A stretch of 64,000 bases of DNA from Ambrosia x helenae (taxonomy: Eukaryota > Streptophyta > Magnoliopsida > Asterales > Asteraceae): contig CM061232.1 in the NCBI GenBank assembly GCA_030844895.1, positions 81,238,555 through 81,302,554 of the forward strand. Reading direction: 5' to 3'. The position numbers were made by a program, and so were the translations under genes. The notes under the pieces are model-generated. The model worked only from the letters and a program-made list of their open reading frames with translations, had not been told where the DNA came from and did not search any database. This document shows, piece after piece, positions 51,779 to 62,706 of this stretch (position 1 is the first letter of the stretch; every line of letters begins with the position of its first letter).

Positions 51779-54651
51779 CTAGCTAACTATTCTTGCTTGA
51801 ACTGGCTCGGGCTTCCTCCTGGAGTACCACGCCTCACACGTTGCCTTAACCGTTCTCTTTCTTTCTTCATTTGTTTCAGGTTTATCTTCAAGCGGTTGAT
51901 TCTTTAACCATCTATCAACCATCCCAAAATCGGTGCGTGTGGGTACAAAGATCTCAACCTTGATTTCTTCAGTCTCATGCACATATTCAGGATATTCTTC
52001 AGCAGTGATGTCTTCGATCTTAATATAATACAACAGATCATCTTCATTAAATGTTTTATATGTATCAGTTGGAGTTAACTATTTATAAGTGAGACCGAAG
52101 ATCTGGGCGACATCTTCCCTGGATGTCTCTGGAGGTATTTCACCTTCCTCCAAGTCCATAAACGGCTTTGTAATGGGATTCCCATCATCATCAGTAAAAA
52201 ACATGTTGTAGAACTGTTCGGTGCATTCCATTGGCACCGACTTTGAAGCTACAACTTCCTTGAATACCCTGAGATCCTCTTCAGTTGGACCGGTATGCGA
52301 GGAAGATTATCCTACACTTGATTCACCACCATGATAGTGATCCTTCTTAGCTCATATTTCCTTAAACTGTGCATCGGCCATTTTTGTCTTACGGGTCACT
52401 ACACCACCATCGTTTCCTAGATCCTCCTCCTCCTCATAATCCTTAGAACGATCCTTTCCAGACTCATAATCGTCACTGTCATCATCCTCTTCACCTTCTA
52501 CATCATCACCATCGTTGCCTTTCCCAGAGGTGAGTCTTTTATGCTTGTCCAGATACTTATCAACTCTTTTATTCAGTTTCTGATTCTATGACTCTACAAT
52601 GGCAAGATGATTCCTTGTTTCATCTCTTGAATCTGTTAATAAACGAATCTTTCGCTCATTGCTGGATAACTTGAGCATCGCCGCATCAAGTGTAGCAGAC
52701 AATCTTTTGTTCTCTGACCTTGTTTCGTTGATTATGGTCAGGAACTGGCGATCTCAGTTCTTAGATTCGGCTATCCTCCCTGGTTCTCCATATTATGAGC
52801 AACCTGCATATGCAACATGCTCACCAGGTTGTTGATATGTGATTGGAGAGATGGACTGGCAATTGTAGTGGAAACTGGTGAAATAGAAAGCATGAAGGGT
52901 GGTTGTTGAGTTGGTTGGGATGTTTGGAACTGAGGGACTTTGATTTCAGAAAGTAATATCTGAAGCTTAGAGTCTATGGAGGTTGTTGCAGTGGAAGTTT
53001 GAACAGAAGTTGTAGCTGAGGCTGGCTCAGTGAAGACTGTAGTCTGTTTGATAGATGGTATGGGAATGGATGTGGTAGTAATTGAAGTTGTGGTTGTTGT
53101 TGAGGTTTTGGTTGCTATGATTGTGGTTTTGGTTGCTCCGGTTATTCGGGATTTAGATTTTCTGGTTGGTTTTGTTGTTTTGGTTTAATCGGATTGGATG
53201 GTTGATCAGCTGGTTTCTTTGAATGTAACAGATTTGGATTTTGAGGATACTCTGGCTTTCTTAGGTAACTGCTTCATCAAAAAACCGCTGAAACTACAAG
53301 CAGCACGTTTACTGCTTGGTCGTTCTTCTTTTATTTTAGCATCCAGCTCAGTCAAACTTACCACAAAATTCGGATCATCACGCTCGGCTCTTTCTTTCTG
53401 CAACGCCTCGCGTTGTTGTAGGGTCGCAGCTTCGCGGGTCAGCCTTTGGCGCACTAACTCTTTCCCTTCTTTCGCAATCTTCTTCATAACGCGAACTTTC
53501 GGATCTTCATCCTCAGTTTCTTCATTATCAGAATCTCCACCAGATTGCGTAGTTGTCGGAGCCTTCTTTGCAGTTGGATCTTCACCTACAGAAACTATGC
53601 CTTTACCTTTATCAGCTCGGGGTTCAGACTATTTAGCTTCTGTGGTTGTCATCAAGGCTGGTTCACTAACAACTGTGCTACTTGTATCAGGTTCAGCAGT
53701 AGCAGACTCTGGTTTAGTAATGCCCATAGGAACACCAAGGGTCGGCGAAGGCCTAGGGAGATTCCCCTAAGGAGCCCCACCACCCTCTTCTCCATCATCA
53801 TCATTATCATTATCATCTCCTTCTTCATACAATACTAGATCAATGACGTCAACATCTGAATCATTGTCATCATGTCTCCAGCGATTCAGTGATGGTTCCG
53901 TATACTCTTTTTTAAGAATGCACCCAATGATTCTCATGTAGGCTGGTTCTTTGCTCTTCTTGTACGTTTTCATCCTGGACATCCCAATATCATTCATATG
54001 ATCTAACTTCATGATATCTCCTTCTACCTTTGGCATATCTGGAATTTGTGCATCAAAGATCATCTGCAAGAATCTTGGGTTGAGGATTGATCTTTTCTCT
54101 TGCTTTCTGTACTTCGTGCTCAGCTTCCCCTTCATATGGTAAAATATCATGCAAAAATAACTGAACAGCTTGTTCAGGATTAGGGCCACCATAGCTGAGC
54201 AAATTTTCATCCTTGCAGCATCAAACCTAGTGATTCTGGTATTTTTGCAGTGAATGAGAATGTGTAAGAAATATCTATAGTGACGGCATTAACCAGACTT
54301 CATATACATTGCCTTCTTAATCAGGTACTTGGGAAACTGGATTGGATCATCGTTAGTGTCGTTCAAGTGTAAAGCTTCTTGAATGCTATGCTGAGAAACC
54401 ACCACCTCGTGTCCATTTACATGACCAACAAGCGCTATTGGAATACGATTGCAATCTAACATCGCTGATTCCCATAATTGCTTCTGGTGGTTAAGATATG
54501 GTGTGTACGGAGATGAGATGGCGTAGAAAATCCTTGAACGCCGATAGAAGTTAATAACATCTGCATAATTTGCGATGTGCTTCGATATTGGGTCCAGATG
54601 AGCTATAATATTGTGCTTCAAACCCACAGTAAAATCCATATCTGCATACAC
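51779..54651 (-). pseudogene. Retrotransposon-associated gag/env-like ORF of composite type
   Basis: A single broken minus-strand gene. It opens after a possible splice acceptor (GTATGCAGATATG) with MDFTVGLKHNIIAHLDP, RRSRIFYAISSPYTPYLNHQ and QLWESAMLDCNRIPIALVGH. Then come RFDAARMKICSAMVALILNK, KRSILNPRFLQMIFDAQIPD, an acidic Asp/Asn tract, a Pro/Ser/Thr-rich linker and a Lys/Arg/Glu helix (KIAKEGKELVRQRLTREAAT). A last piece (52033-51779) has YIKIEDITAEEYPEYVHETE. The order matches a family common in Tanacetum and lettuce, usually next to copia pol. That match is from memory and should be searched. Frame breaks lie near 54290, 53766, 53640 and 53200. Function unknown. Confidence 0.6.
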
Positions 54652-55143
54652 TCATACAGGATACATAAGAACATCGAAAACAACTAAAAACTGATAAAAA
54701 AGACAAAATCGCCAACTTTCTGAACTGTCATGCGTATGAGAACTAACACGTATGGCAATCCAAACAATTCAAAAAACATGTAATGATCGATTCAAGTTCC
54801 AATTTTTGCAAGATAGGCTATAAATGGCCCGATTATGAAACCCCTAAAACCATTTTTGATTTGAACCATGTTTCGATAGTTAATTAAGAGGTTTTTTTGT
54901 GTCGGTTTATGCCGAGCCCTTGAATCGATCAGAGCAGCCTTGTTTGTGGATGAAAATGGATGAATGTTTGTGCAAAATAACCACCTATTGAATATAATTC
55001 TAACAAGATGACTGAAAAACTCGGGTTGTAAAACGATTAGAAAGTCAAAGATTAGGTCAATGAAGGGGTTATAGGGTTTTGAGGATAAGGCGTATGAGAG
55101 TATTGTGTTGGAAAGAAGAACTGTTGATTTTATATGGGTCTCC
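54652..55143 (-). other. Leader/LTR-like sequence left of the inserted element
   Basis: The minus-strand sequence contains CCATATAAAATCAAC (about 55122-55136), a TATA-like box immediately beside the insertion point, and ends in the acceptor-like TGCAG before the env-like start codon. It is continuous with 62062-62706 once the insert is removed. ORF 54792-55211 runs across the insertion junction and is not real. Confidence 0.5.
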
Positions 55144-56657
55144 TGATGTGTGAAATATGTAGTAAATAAATTTGGGTCAAGTTTTAAAAATGGAAAAACC
55201 CGCTGAACCACACACTAACGGCAAGTGTACCGGTCGTAGTGTAGCAGAGCAAGTAAGTCCGAGTATCGAACCGTGGATACAATTTGGCGACTCTCGGTAC
55301 TAAACCTCTGTCGACTCCTAGCCTATTAATTTGGATTTTTGTGAATTAATTTTAAGCTAAATGTAAATAAGATAAAAGCAATTAAAATAAGTAACACAGA
55401 GACGAAAACAGGAAACTAAGAATACTAGATCGAACTCAGATAATATGGAAGGCAACTAGCTAGGTCTAGAATCCTACCCGCAGACTCACAACTCTCGGAA
55501 TCGAATAATGGATTGGCTACCAGGTTTTCTAAAGATACGCCTGACCCAGGAAACCCCTAAAACATGCTAGATCACCTCCCGGTCTCACTAACACCTCTAA
55601 GAAAATCCTAAGGGACGTGTAAATCGCTGGTTACTAGTTCGGATCACCTCCCGGTCTCACCTTAGTAGGGAATGCTAAGGTACTCGAAAGACTCGCTCAC
55701 CTCCCGGTCTCGCTAGTCACAACACACCCAAAAATGTGAAGGAGTAATCTAATTGGCTTGGAAATAATTTGGAATTACAAGAATCTAAAGACACACTAGG
55801 CAAGGATCACCTCCCGGTCTCACCTCTACCCGATACCTAAAGATCTAGACAACCCGACACCCTATCACCTCCCGTCTCAAGGAATGGCAGAATACCTAAG
55901 TCCTCTAAACTCTCAAATCAAGTTCCTATGGAATTAGACGTCAAAAACCATAAACTAGTTACAAGCACAAAGCAGGCAACCTAACATGCATCTATAACTG
56001 AAAAACATTCAACAAGACACATGTGGAACTATCAAAGATCATAAATTAGATTTAAATATGCATACGCATCATAGCCAAACACAATTAAATTTTTACCAAA
56101 ACATAAGCCAATTATATAATTAAACGAGAATCCAAAAGTCATAAAATTGCTAAGTATTCATCAACACGACCTAGGTAGCCTAAAAAGTTTAGCTATTTAT
56201 AATAACAGAAAAAGATAAAAACAAAGGTTCAAAATAACACCTAGTCATGGTACCAATATTTATGAACACGAAATAAATAAATATAAAGCCAAAAATTATT
56301 ATAGTAGCTTGAATCTTGAACCCTAGCCTTCCCGGCCTTCACTTCCTCTCTATATTTTTTTTAGGGCTGCTGTGTTATGATCCTCTTCCTTCGGCTCTCT
56401 GTCGAGATCTCCACACTTCCTTGGCGGCTGTTCTTTCGAAAATAATATACACCCTGTGACGTCACATTCTGGGGGTGTGACATCACATTTTGGGGTATGT
56501 GGCAGCCTTCTATTGGTATGTGATGTGGGCCAGGATATATGAATCCTAAATAGATGGTGTATGAATCCTAATTACCTTTTTCTTTTAATGGGCCCTCCTC
56601 ATTTGTTACTTATTTGATCGTGACTTTTTTATTGTCACAATATGAAGTTGCATTTTA

Positions 56658-56702
<45 letters not shown>

Positions 56703-56961
56703 GGTTGTAGTTTAATCCAAGCTAGCATTTCGGGTGTTTTTGGCTCGACCAAAATTCCTCGTTTACGTTTCCAACGTCCATGAACACCGACTCTCAAGTG
56801 TTGGTGTCTCGATTAAAATTCTTTCATTTTGCGCTCATTTTCTCCAAACACCTATAAAATAATAAAATAAATACATAATGAAAACGACACAAAACAAATA
56901 AAAACATGACCAAATAATATACAAAATACATAGGAAAACTTATGTGTTTTGCAACACATCA
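55144..56961 (-). repeat. 3' LTR of the non-autonomous element (1818 bp)
   Basis: Its regularly repeated GATCACCTCCCGGTCTCACC words (55574-55880) form a degenerate repeat set conserved in the other LTR. The perfect palindrome TGTGACGTCACA at 56455-56466 and the near-palindrome TGTGACATCACA at 56476-56487 lie in a stretch missing from the 5' LTR. An ATT microsatellite is at 56657-56702. A poly-isoleucine ORF over it is an artefact. Confidence 0.93.
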
Positions 56962-56978
56962 AACATCCCACACTTAAA
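56962..56978 (-). promoter_or_regulatory. Polypurine tract of the non-autonomous element
   Basis: TTTAAGTGTGGGATGTT on the minus strand adjoins the LTR start TGATGTGTTGC, the same layout as at 4801-4816. Confidence 0.85.
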
Positions 56979-57548
56979 CCTTTTGCATCCCGAAAAAGAA
57001 TTATACAAAATCCCAGACAACATTTTCAACAAAGCACTTAACAAAAACGATAGCATCAAACAGGGTCAAAGCAAGCTACGAAATCATCAAGCATAGCGGT
57101 TTCACAAGACTTACATCGTTCAAAAGGTTGACTAGTCAAGATGATACAATTTTAAAAACAAGGCCTACCTAGTCAAGCTTCACTTACCTTCAACCAACCG
57201 ACTATGCACCTGTAAGCACCCCTCACAATATCACTCATCTCTCGGTTATATATTTATTTGGAGTGAATCTCTCAAAACCGAACTATGAAGCAAAATTATC
57301 ATAAGCTTGTACGTCAATCAAATTTCCACCTAATTGCTAACACTAACACAAATCAAGAGGACTTTGAAAGGGTAGGCAAGGGTTAAAGATATGGTATTTT
57401 GTTGGGAAAAATTGGCTAAAATGAAAAATAAGAGATAAACCGGATAAACCATAAACATATAAACTCCAACTCTTAGGTCTTCTCGAACCACAACCTTTAT
57501 TCTTCTTTTTTTTTTTTTCTCTCACTTTTTCATATATTTTTCTTTTTC

Positions 57549-57587
<39 letters not shown>

Positions 57588-58908
57588 GTTTAGCTATTGT
57601 TTATGCTGATATATTTTTTTTCTTTTTCATAATAAATAAATATATACGATCCGGTAATCAATATAAAATAAAATGGGTGACAAACGAAAGGTTTAGGCTC
57701 AAAGTGGTTTCTAAAGATAAATGGTGAAACAGGTCAAATAACAAAAACAAACGAAAAGGCTAAACGAAAATGGGTAATCCTAATGCCTCTATCATATTTG
57801 TGTCAAGTCCAAGCTTATGGTCTCAAAATGCATCAAAACGCACAAGTTTTAAAATAATGCAACAAAGTTGGTATATCACACATGAAACGAAATAGTGAAT
57901 ATTTATATATAATATTTAAAGGCTCAAAACTCACTGTCATGTGGAAATATGGGTTACCGATACTAGCAAGTGCAAAACCAGTTGACCATCCAGCTTGATC
58001 CACTGTCCAGGCACCCCAAACATTTTATTTCATAAAAACAACTCAGTCAAGCTTACTATCCCGCAACTTAAAGAAACATATGCTAAGACCCGTAAACCCG
58101 ACAATTGACCCCGCTTTTAACCGACGTATTACATTGAAAAAGCTCGTTTACTACGCGCAAAAAGGATCGGGACTAACACAAAATCCACTTTTTTTTTTTT
58201 TGACTCAACCTACAACTAAGCAAAATAAAATGAAGTTTCCCATCCTCACACTTAGAAAGGCACAGTGTCCTCAATGTGCTCTAGGATACAAGGTAAACTA
58301 AAAATAAAAATGCAAAAATAAAGTAGAAACAAACTAAATATATAACAACAAAATAAATGGAACGAACTCCCCTGGAATATGTGGCGATAGCTCGCAGAAA
58401 GTGTTCCGTCCGTCCATCATCTACAGCCGTATAGCATTTCCTTCGCGGCCATAGTCGGAATCCTGCAAAAATAAACTAAAAAGAAAACGAAAGTAAAATG
58501 ACTCAATGACAAGTGAGATGTCTGTTTACAAAAAATAATTTTAAGATCGACCCCACCCGAATGGAGATTGAGTACGGGCATGGGAGATCTAACAGTGAAA
58601 AAGGCCAAGGCAATCCCACACGACTCAATAAACTAAAAATATATATATAAATAAAAAAAAAAAAATAAGGACGAATGAAAATAAACTAAAATAAAAATAT
58701 ACCTGGCGGATGATGATACAAAACTCTACACTTAGGTTTTAACCTAAGTTCAATCAGGTGGCTTCTCTTTTATCCACCCTTTATCCAACCTGTTTAATTC
58801 AGATCGTTTCACCATTGTTCGTCAAAAGACGAATGGTGAATCTAGAGAAACGTTTGAAAAATTCAAACGGGTCAGAGCACCTATTCCTAGACTTACCTGG
58901 ACCAAACC
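56979..58908 (-). other. Non-coding internal region with Athila signals
   Basis: No credible gene. It holds a T-run near 57500-57585, the AAGTGTGAGGATG internal PPT-like word (58241-58253), the 20-nt shared block (58558-58577) and a diverged copy of the GGTGCCTGG...GGATGGTCA motif (about 57975-58015). These appear in the same order as in the Athila at the left of the window. Confidence 0.7.
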
Positions 58909-59550
58909 TTATACGTGGAATATGATAAGTGGTCCGGTCCATGTAACTGTGAACCCTCTCCCGTGATGGTGGCGGCACGGGCCGGCAATCCGGAATGTGA
59001 TGAGGTAGTTTGATCTTCTGTTCGTTACCACCTCTTCCTCTTTTTCCTCGTTTGGTGTATTGATCTCTGTTGTTGGCATCCCTGCAAGTAAAGTTTCTAA
59101 AAATAATAGATCACCAACATGGTCAAATTCTTCTTCTTCAAGAGTTGGTAAATCTACCAACTCATCACCAAACTCGTCCTCCCAAGATGGTACATGCATA
59201 TCTTCATCTTCACCTCCTATCTTGTTCTCCTTCTCACTAACCTCTTCAATCAACCCGACATCTTCTTCAACCTCACTATCACCTCGAAAATCATCTTCAA
59301 TGGGTTCTTGTTGGACCGGAGGTGGGACTTCTTCGTCCATTATCGTCTCCGGTTCTGGAGTGATATTATATGGTACTGAAGAGGCAAGAAAACTATCGTG
59401 CTCCCTCCAGATAGGTATATAGTGATTTTGCATTTGTATGTAGATGCCTTCTTCATTGTGACTAGCCTGGTCGCGCTCACTTATGTATTCTGCTACAGTT
59501 CTTCTTCCATTAGCATCTGGCATCCTAAAAATCTCACTGCAAACAGACAC
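58909..59550 (-). CDS. Sole ORF of the non-autonomous element (acidic, unknown)
   Basis: A 213-codon open frame starts about 150 bp after the PBS, where gag would normally lie. The N-terminal part (IFRMPDANGRRTVAEYISER, YIQMQNHYIPIWREHDSF) looks folded. Residues ~65-175 are strongly acidic (EDDFRGDSEVEEDVGLIEEV, VPSWEDEFGDELVDLPTLEE). The C-terminus is basic and aromatic. It has no zinc knuckle and no recognised gag domain. An intact ORF in a pol-less element suggests it either contributes to mobility or is recently mobilised; this is inference. The start could also be the internal ATG of FRMPDANG. I do not recognise the family. Confidence 0.55.
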   Translation of the reverse strand: MSVCSEIFRMPDANGRRTVAEYISERDQASHNEEGIYIQMQNHYIPIWREHDSFLASSVPYNITPEPETIMDEEVPPPVQQEPIEDDFRGDSEVEEDVGLIEEVSEKENKIGGEDEDMHVPSWEDEFGDELVDLPTLEEEEFDHVGDLLFLETLLAGMPTTEINTPNEEKEEEVVTNRRSNYLITFRIAGPCRHHHGRGFTVTWTGPLIIFHV

Positions 59551-59698
59551 TAAACAAACAGATCACGGGCACCAGATAGAGAAAATATATAAATAAATAA
59601 ATAAATAAATAAATAAAAATAAGAGAAGAAAAATAAATAAAAAATATCAACAAAATGACTAGATCCCCGACTCGGGTCGTCCTCGAAAGCGCCCTATG

Positions 59699-59716
59699 TC
59701 CCCGGCAACGGCGCCA
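59699..59716 (-). promoter_or_regulatory. Primer-binding site (tRNA-Asp type)
   Basis: TGGCGCCGTTGCCGGGGA on the minus strand, six bases after the 5' LTR end. It is the characteristic Athila primer site, which I recall as complementary to the 3' end of plant tRNA-Asp. Confidence 0.85.
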
Positions 59717-59722
59717 AAAACT

Positions 59723-61694
59723 TGATGTGTGAAATATGTAGTAAATAAATTCGGGTCAAGTTTTAAAAATGGAAAAACCCGCTGAACCACACACTAACGG
59801 CAAGTGTACCGGTCGCAGTGTAGCAGAGCAAGTAAGTCCGAGTATCGAACCGTGGACACAATTTTGCGACTCTCGGTACTAAACCTCTGCCGACTCTTAG
59901 CCTATTAATTTGGATTTTTGTGAATTAATTTTAAGCTAAATGTAAATAAGATAAAAGCAATTAAAATAAATAACACAGAGACGAAAACAGGAAACTAAGA
60001 ATACTGGATCGAACTCAGATAATATGGAAGGCAACTACCTAGGTCTAGAATCCTACCCGCAGACTCACAACTCTCAGAATCGAATAATGGATTGGCTACC
60101 AGGTTTTCTAAAGATACGCCTGACCCAGGAAACCCCTAAAACATGCTAGATCACCTCGCGGTCTCACTAACACCTCTAAGAAAATCCTAAGGGATGTGTA
60201 AATCACTGGTTACTAGTTCGGATCACCTCCCGGTCTCACCTTAGTAGGGAATGCTAAGGTACTCGAAAGACTCGCTCACCTCCCGGTCTCGCTAGTCACA
60301 ACACACCCAAAAATGTGAAGAGTAATCTAATTGGCTTGGAAATAATTTGGAATTACAAGAATCTAAAGACACACTAGGCAAGGATCACCTCCCGGTCTCA
60401 CATCTACCCGATACCTAAAGATCTAGACAACCCGACACCCTATCACCTCACGGACTCAAGGAATGGCAGAATACCTAAGTCCTCTAAACTCTCAAATCAA
60501 GTTCCTATGGAATTACATGTCAAAAACCATAAACTAGTTACAAGCACAAAGCAGGCAACCTAACATGCATCTATAACTGAAAGACATTCAACAAGACACA
60601 TGTGGAACTATCAAAGATCATAAATTAGATTTAAATACGCATACGCATCATAACCAAACACAATTAAATTTTTACCAAAACATAAGCCAATTATATAATT
60701 AAACGAATCCAAAAGTCATAAAATTGCTAAGTATTCATCAACATGACCTAGGTAGCCTAAAAAGTTTAGCTATTCATAATAAGATAAAAACAAAGGTTCA
60801 AAATAACACCCAGTCATGGTACCAATATTTATGAACACGAAGTAAATAAATATAAAGCCAAAAATTATTATAGTCGAACTCGTAGCTTGAATCTTGAACC
60901 CTAGCCTTGCTGACCTTCACTTCCTCTCTATATTTTTTTAGGGCTGCTGTGTTATGATCCTCTTCCTTCGGCTCTCTGTCGAGATCTCCACACTTCCTTG
61001 GCGGCTGTTCTTTCGAAAATAATATCACTAGTTTATACCCCGGGAGCGTCCCGGGTTGAGAAATCTAAATAAAGTGCATAAAATTAAAAGTATCTAAACT
61101 ATAAAAATGCCTTTCAAAAAAAATCTAAACTATAAAAATGACATCTGCAATATATGATTAATGAATATTATAATTATTATTATTATTATTATTATTATAA
61201 ATCTAGTGCCATTACAAAATATTATATAATGTCAAATGAATTCGGAAGTTTGTAATCAATCATTCTAAAAGAACTAACATGAAATAAGGAAAAAAAAGTA
61301 CAATTTTTTTTTCGTTTTTTATATAGCACTATGTTACTCGTTGGAAAGATAATAAAACGCTCGTTAATTTGGTGTAATTGTTTTCTTTAAAAAATCTCGT
61401 ATATTAAAGATATTAACGTTTAAAAATTATGGGAGGAAACATGAGGGTGAAAAATCCAATTTTGTTTTTAAATTATTTTTTTCCTAAAATATCTCAATGC
61501 CATATGGGATGACACATGGCACACTCAAGGAAGAGAATGCCTATTTGAGTGCCATGTCATTAAAATGGCTTTTGTTTATTATATGTATAGATATGCCCCC
61601 CAAACGTAAGAGTTTCTTTTTTTCTTTTAATTGGCCCTCCTCATTTGTTACTTATTTGATCGTGACTTTTTTATTGTCACAATATGAAGTTGCA

Positions 61695-61792
<98 letters not shown>

Positions 61793-62056
61793 GGTTGTAG
61801 TATACTCCAAGCTCGCATCTCGGGTTTTTTTTGGCTCGACTAAAATTCCTCATTTACGTTCCAACGTCCATGAACACCGGCTCTCAAGTGTTGGTGTCTC
61901 GATTAAAATTTTTTCATTTTGCGCTCATTTTCTCCAAACACCTATAAAATAATAAAATAAATAAATACATAATGAAAACGACACGAAACAAATAAAAAAC
62001 ATGACCAAATAATATACAAAATACATAGGAAAACTGATGTGTTTTGCAACACATCC
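59723..62056 (-). repeat. 5' LTR of the non-autonomous element (2334 bp, contains Helitron)
   Basis: It is colinear with 55144-56961 except for the 564-bp Helitron at 61028-61591, absence of ~130 bp that includes the TGTGACGTCACA palindrome, and a longer ATT microsatellite (61699-61792). The last base is C instead of A. Few substitutions separate the two LTRs elsewhere, which suggests a fairly recent insertion. Confidence 0.93.
61028..61591 (-). mobile_element. Non-autonomous Helitron (564 bp)
   Basis: Read on the minus strand it starts TCTATACATATAATAAAC and ends with a GC hairpin CCCGGGACGCTCCCGGG followed by GTATAAACTAG. It sits precisely between A (61027) and T (61592) on the plus strand. 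A 5' TC, a 3' hairpin about 10 nt before CTAG, and insertion between A and T without duplication define Helitrons. The sister LTR lacks it. It contains no RepHel gene; the interior is AT-rich with an ATT run. Confidence 0.9.
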
Positions 62057-62061
62057 TCTCC

Positions 62062-62706
62062 CATACGTGTCTTTCCTTTACCCGTATCAACCTCATGCAT
62101 ATAAGGGTTTAACCCAAAACTCATATGCGTATGACCATTAACACCCTCAAGTTTTCAAAACTTTCAAAAGTGGCACATTTCTAACAGCTTGATACGGCCT
62201 GCTATGATACGTGTGAGTAGGTACATGCAGGGCCGGCTCAACCCTTTAGGGGGCCTAAAGCGAATTATCAATTTGGGGCCCTTTTTCCGAAAGCATAAAA
62301 TATTTTTTTAGTTCTTGTATAGTCCGTGTTGCGATACGTTATGTCTAACGAGCCAAATCAAATCATAATTAAATGGAGGGTATTTGTAATTGTCACTTTC
62401 CTAGCCTAATTCGGTGTTTCAAAATTAAAATGGTGGCCCTATAGATTCGGAGGCCCAAAGCCCTACCCTCATTTCACTTGGGCTTCAGCCGGCCCTGGGT
62501 ACATGTATGAACTGATTAATGACATTTATCCAGGCGTATGAACTGTTGCAATGCTCAACAAAATTACCATTTTCCCTTGCACATTCAAAAATCAATTTTA
62601 ACGCATGGGGACCCGGTTTTGAGTTCAGAAAATGAATTTTAACATTTATAAAGGACAAATTTACCCTTGAAACCCGAAAATGCAGGATTTATCATCCCTC
62701 AACACA
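62062..62706 (-). repeat. Athila-like 3' LTR start (right part), interrupted
   Basis: On the minus strand GCTTCAAGGGGGGGA is a polypurine tract followed by TGTGTTGAGGGATGATAAAT. This aligns with the LTR start TGATGTGTTGC of the other Athila elements. The LTR continues past the hAT MITE to 62062 and, across the inserted element, to about 54660. CATACG words recur (CATACGCCTGG, CATACGCATATGAG, CACGTATCATAG). The LTR belongs to an element whose body lies to the right. Confidence 0.65.
62228..62497. mobile_element. hAT-type MITE (270 bp, TSD GGTACATG)
   Basis: CAGGGCCGGCTCAA on the left and TTCAGCCGGCCCTG on the right are inverted repeats. The 8-bp duplication GGTACATG flanks them exactly (62220-62227 and 62498-62505). 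The ends and 8-bp target define the hAT superfamily. GGCCC words occur near each end. No coding. Confidence 0.96.

Larger units (their letters stand above)
55144..62056 (-). mobile_element. Non-autonomous Athila-related LTR retrotransposon, complete, TSD TCTCC
   Basis: It is flanked by TCTCC (55139-55143 and 62057-62061). On the minus strand: 5' LTR (62056-59723), PBS, one 213-codon ORF, non-coding sequence with Athila motifs, PPT, 3' LTR (56961-55144). The LTR ends are TGATGTGT/ACACATCA (the right-hand terminal A has mutated to C). The internal region is only ~2.76 kb and has no protease, RT or integrase, so it would need helper proteins. Its PBS, PPT, the conserved 20-nt block at 58558-58577 and a diverged GGTGCCTGG block at about 57990-58015 tie it to the Athila at 1-6461. 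The LTRs differ by a Helitron, a deletion of ~130 bp and microsatellite length. Confidence 0.93.

Noticed and set aside
54792..55211. 139-codon minus-strand ORF
   Set aside because: Spans the junction between the host sequence and the inserted LTR at 55144, so it cannot be an ancestral gene.
56606..56797. Poly-isoleucine ORF, and the poly-leucine ORF at 61497-61952
   Set aside because: Produced by ATT microsatellites in the LTRs.
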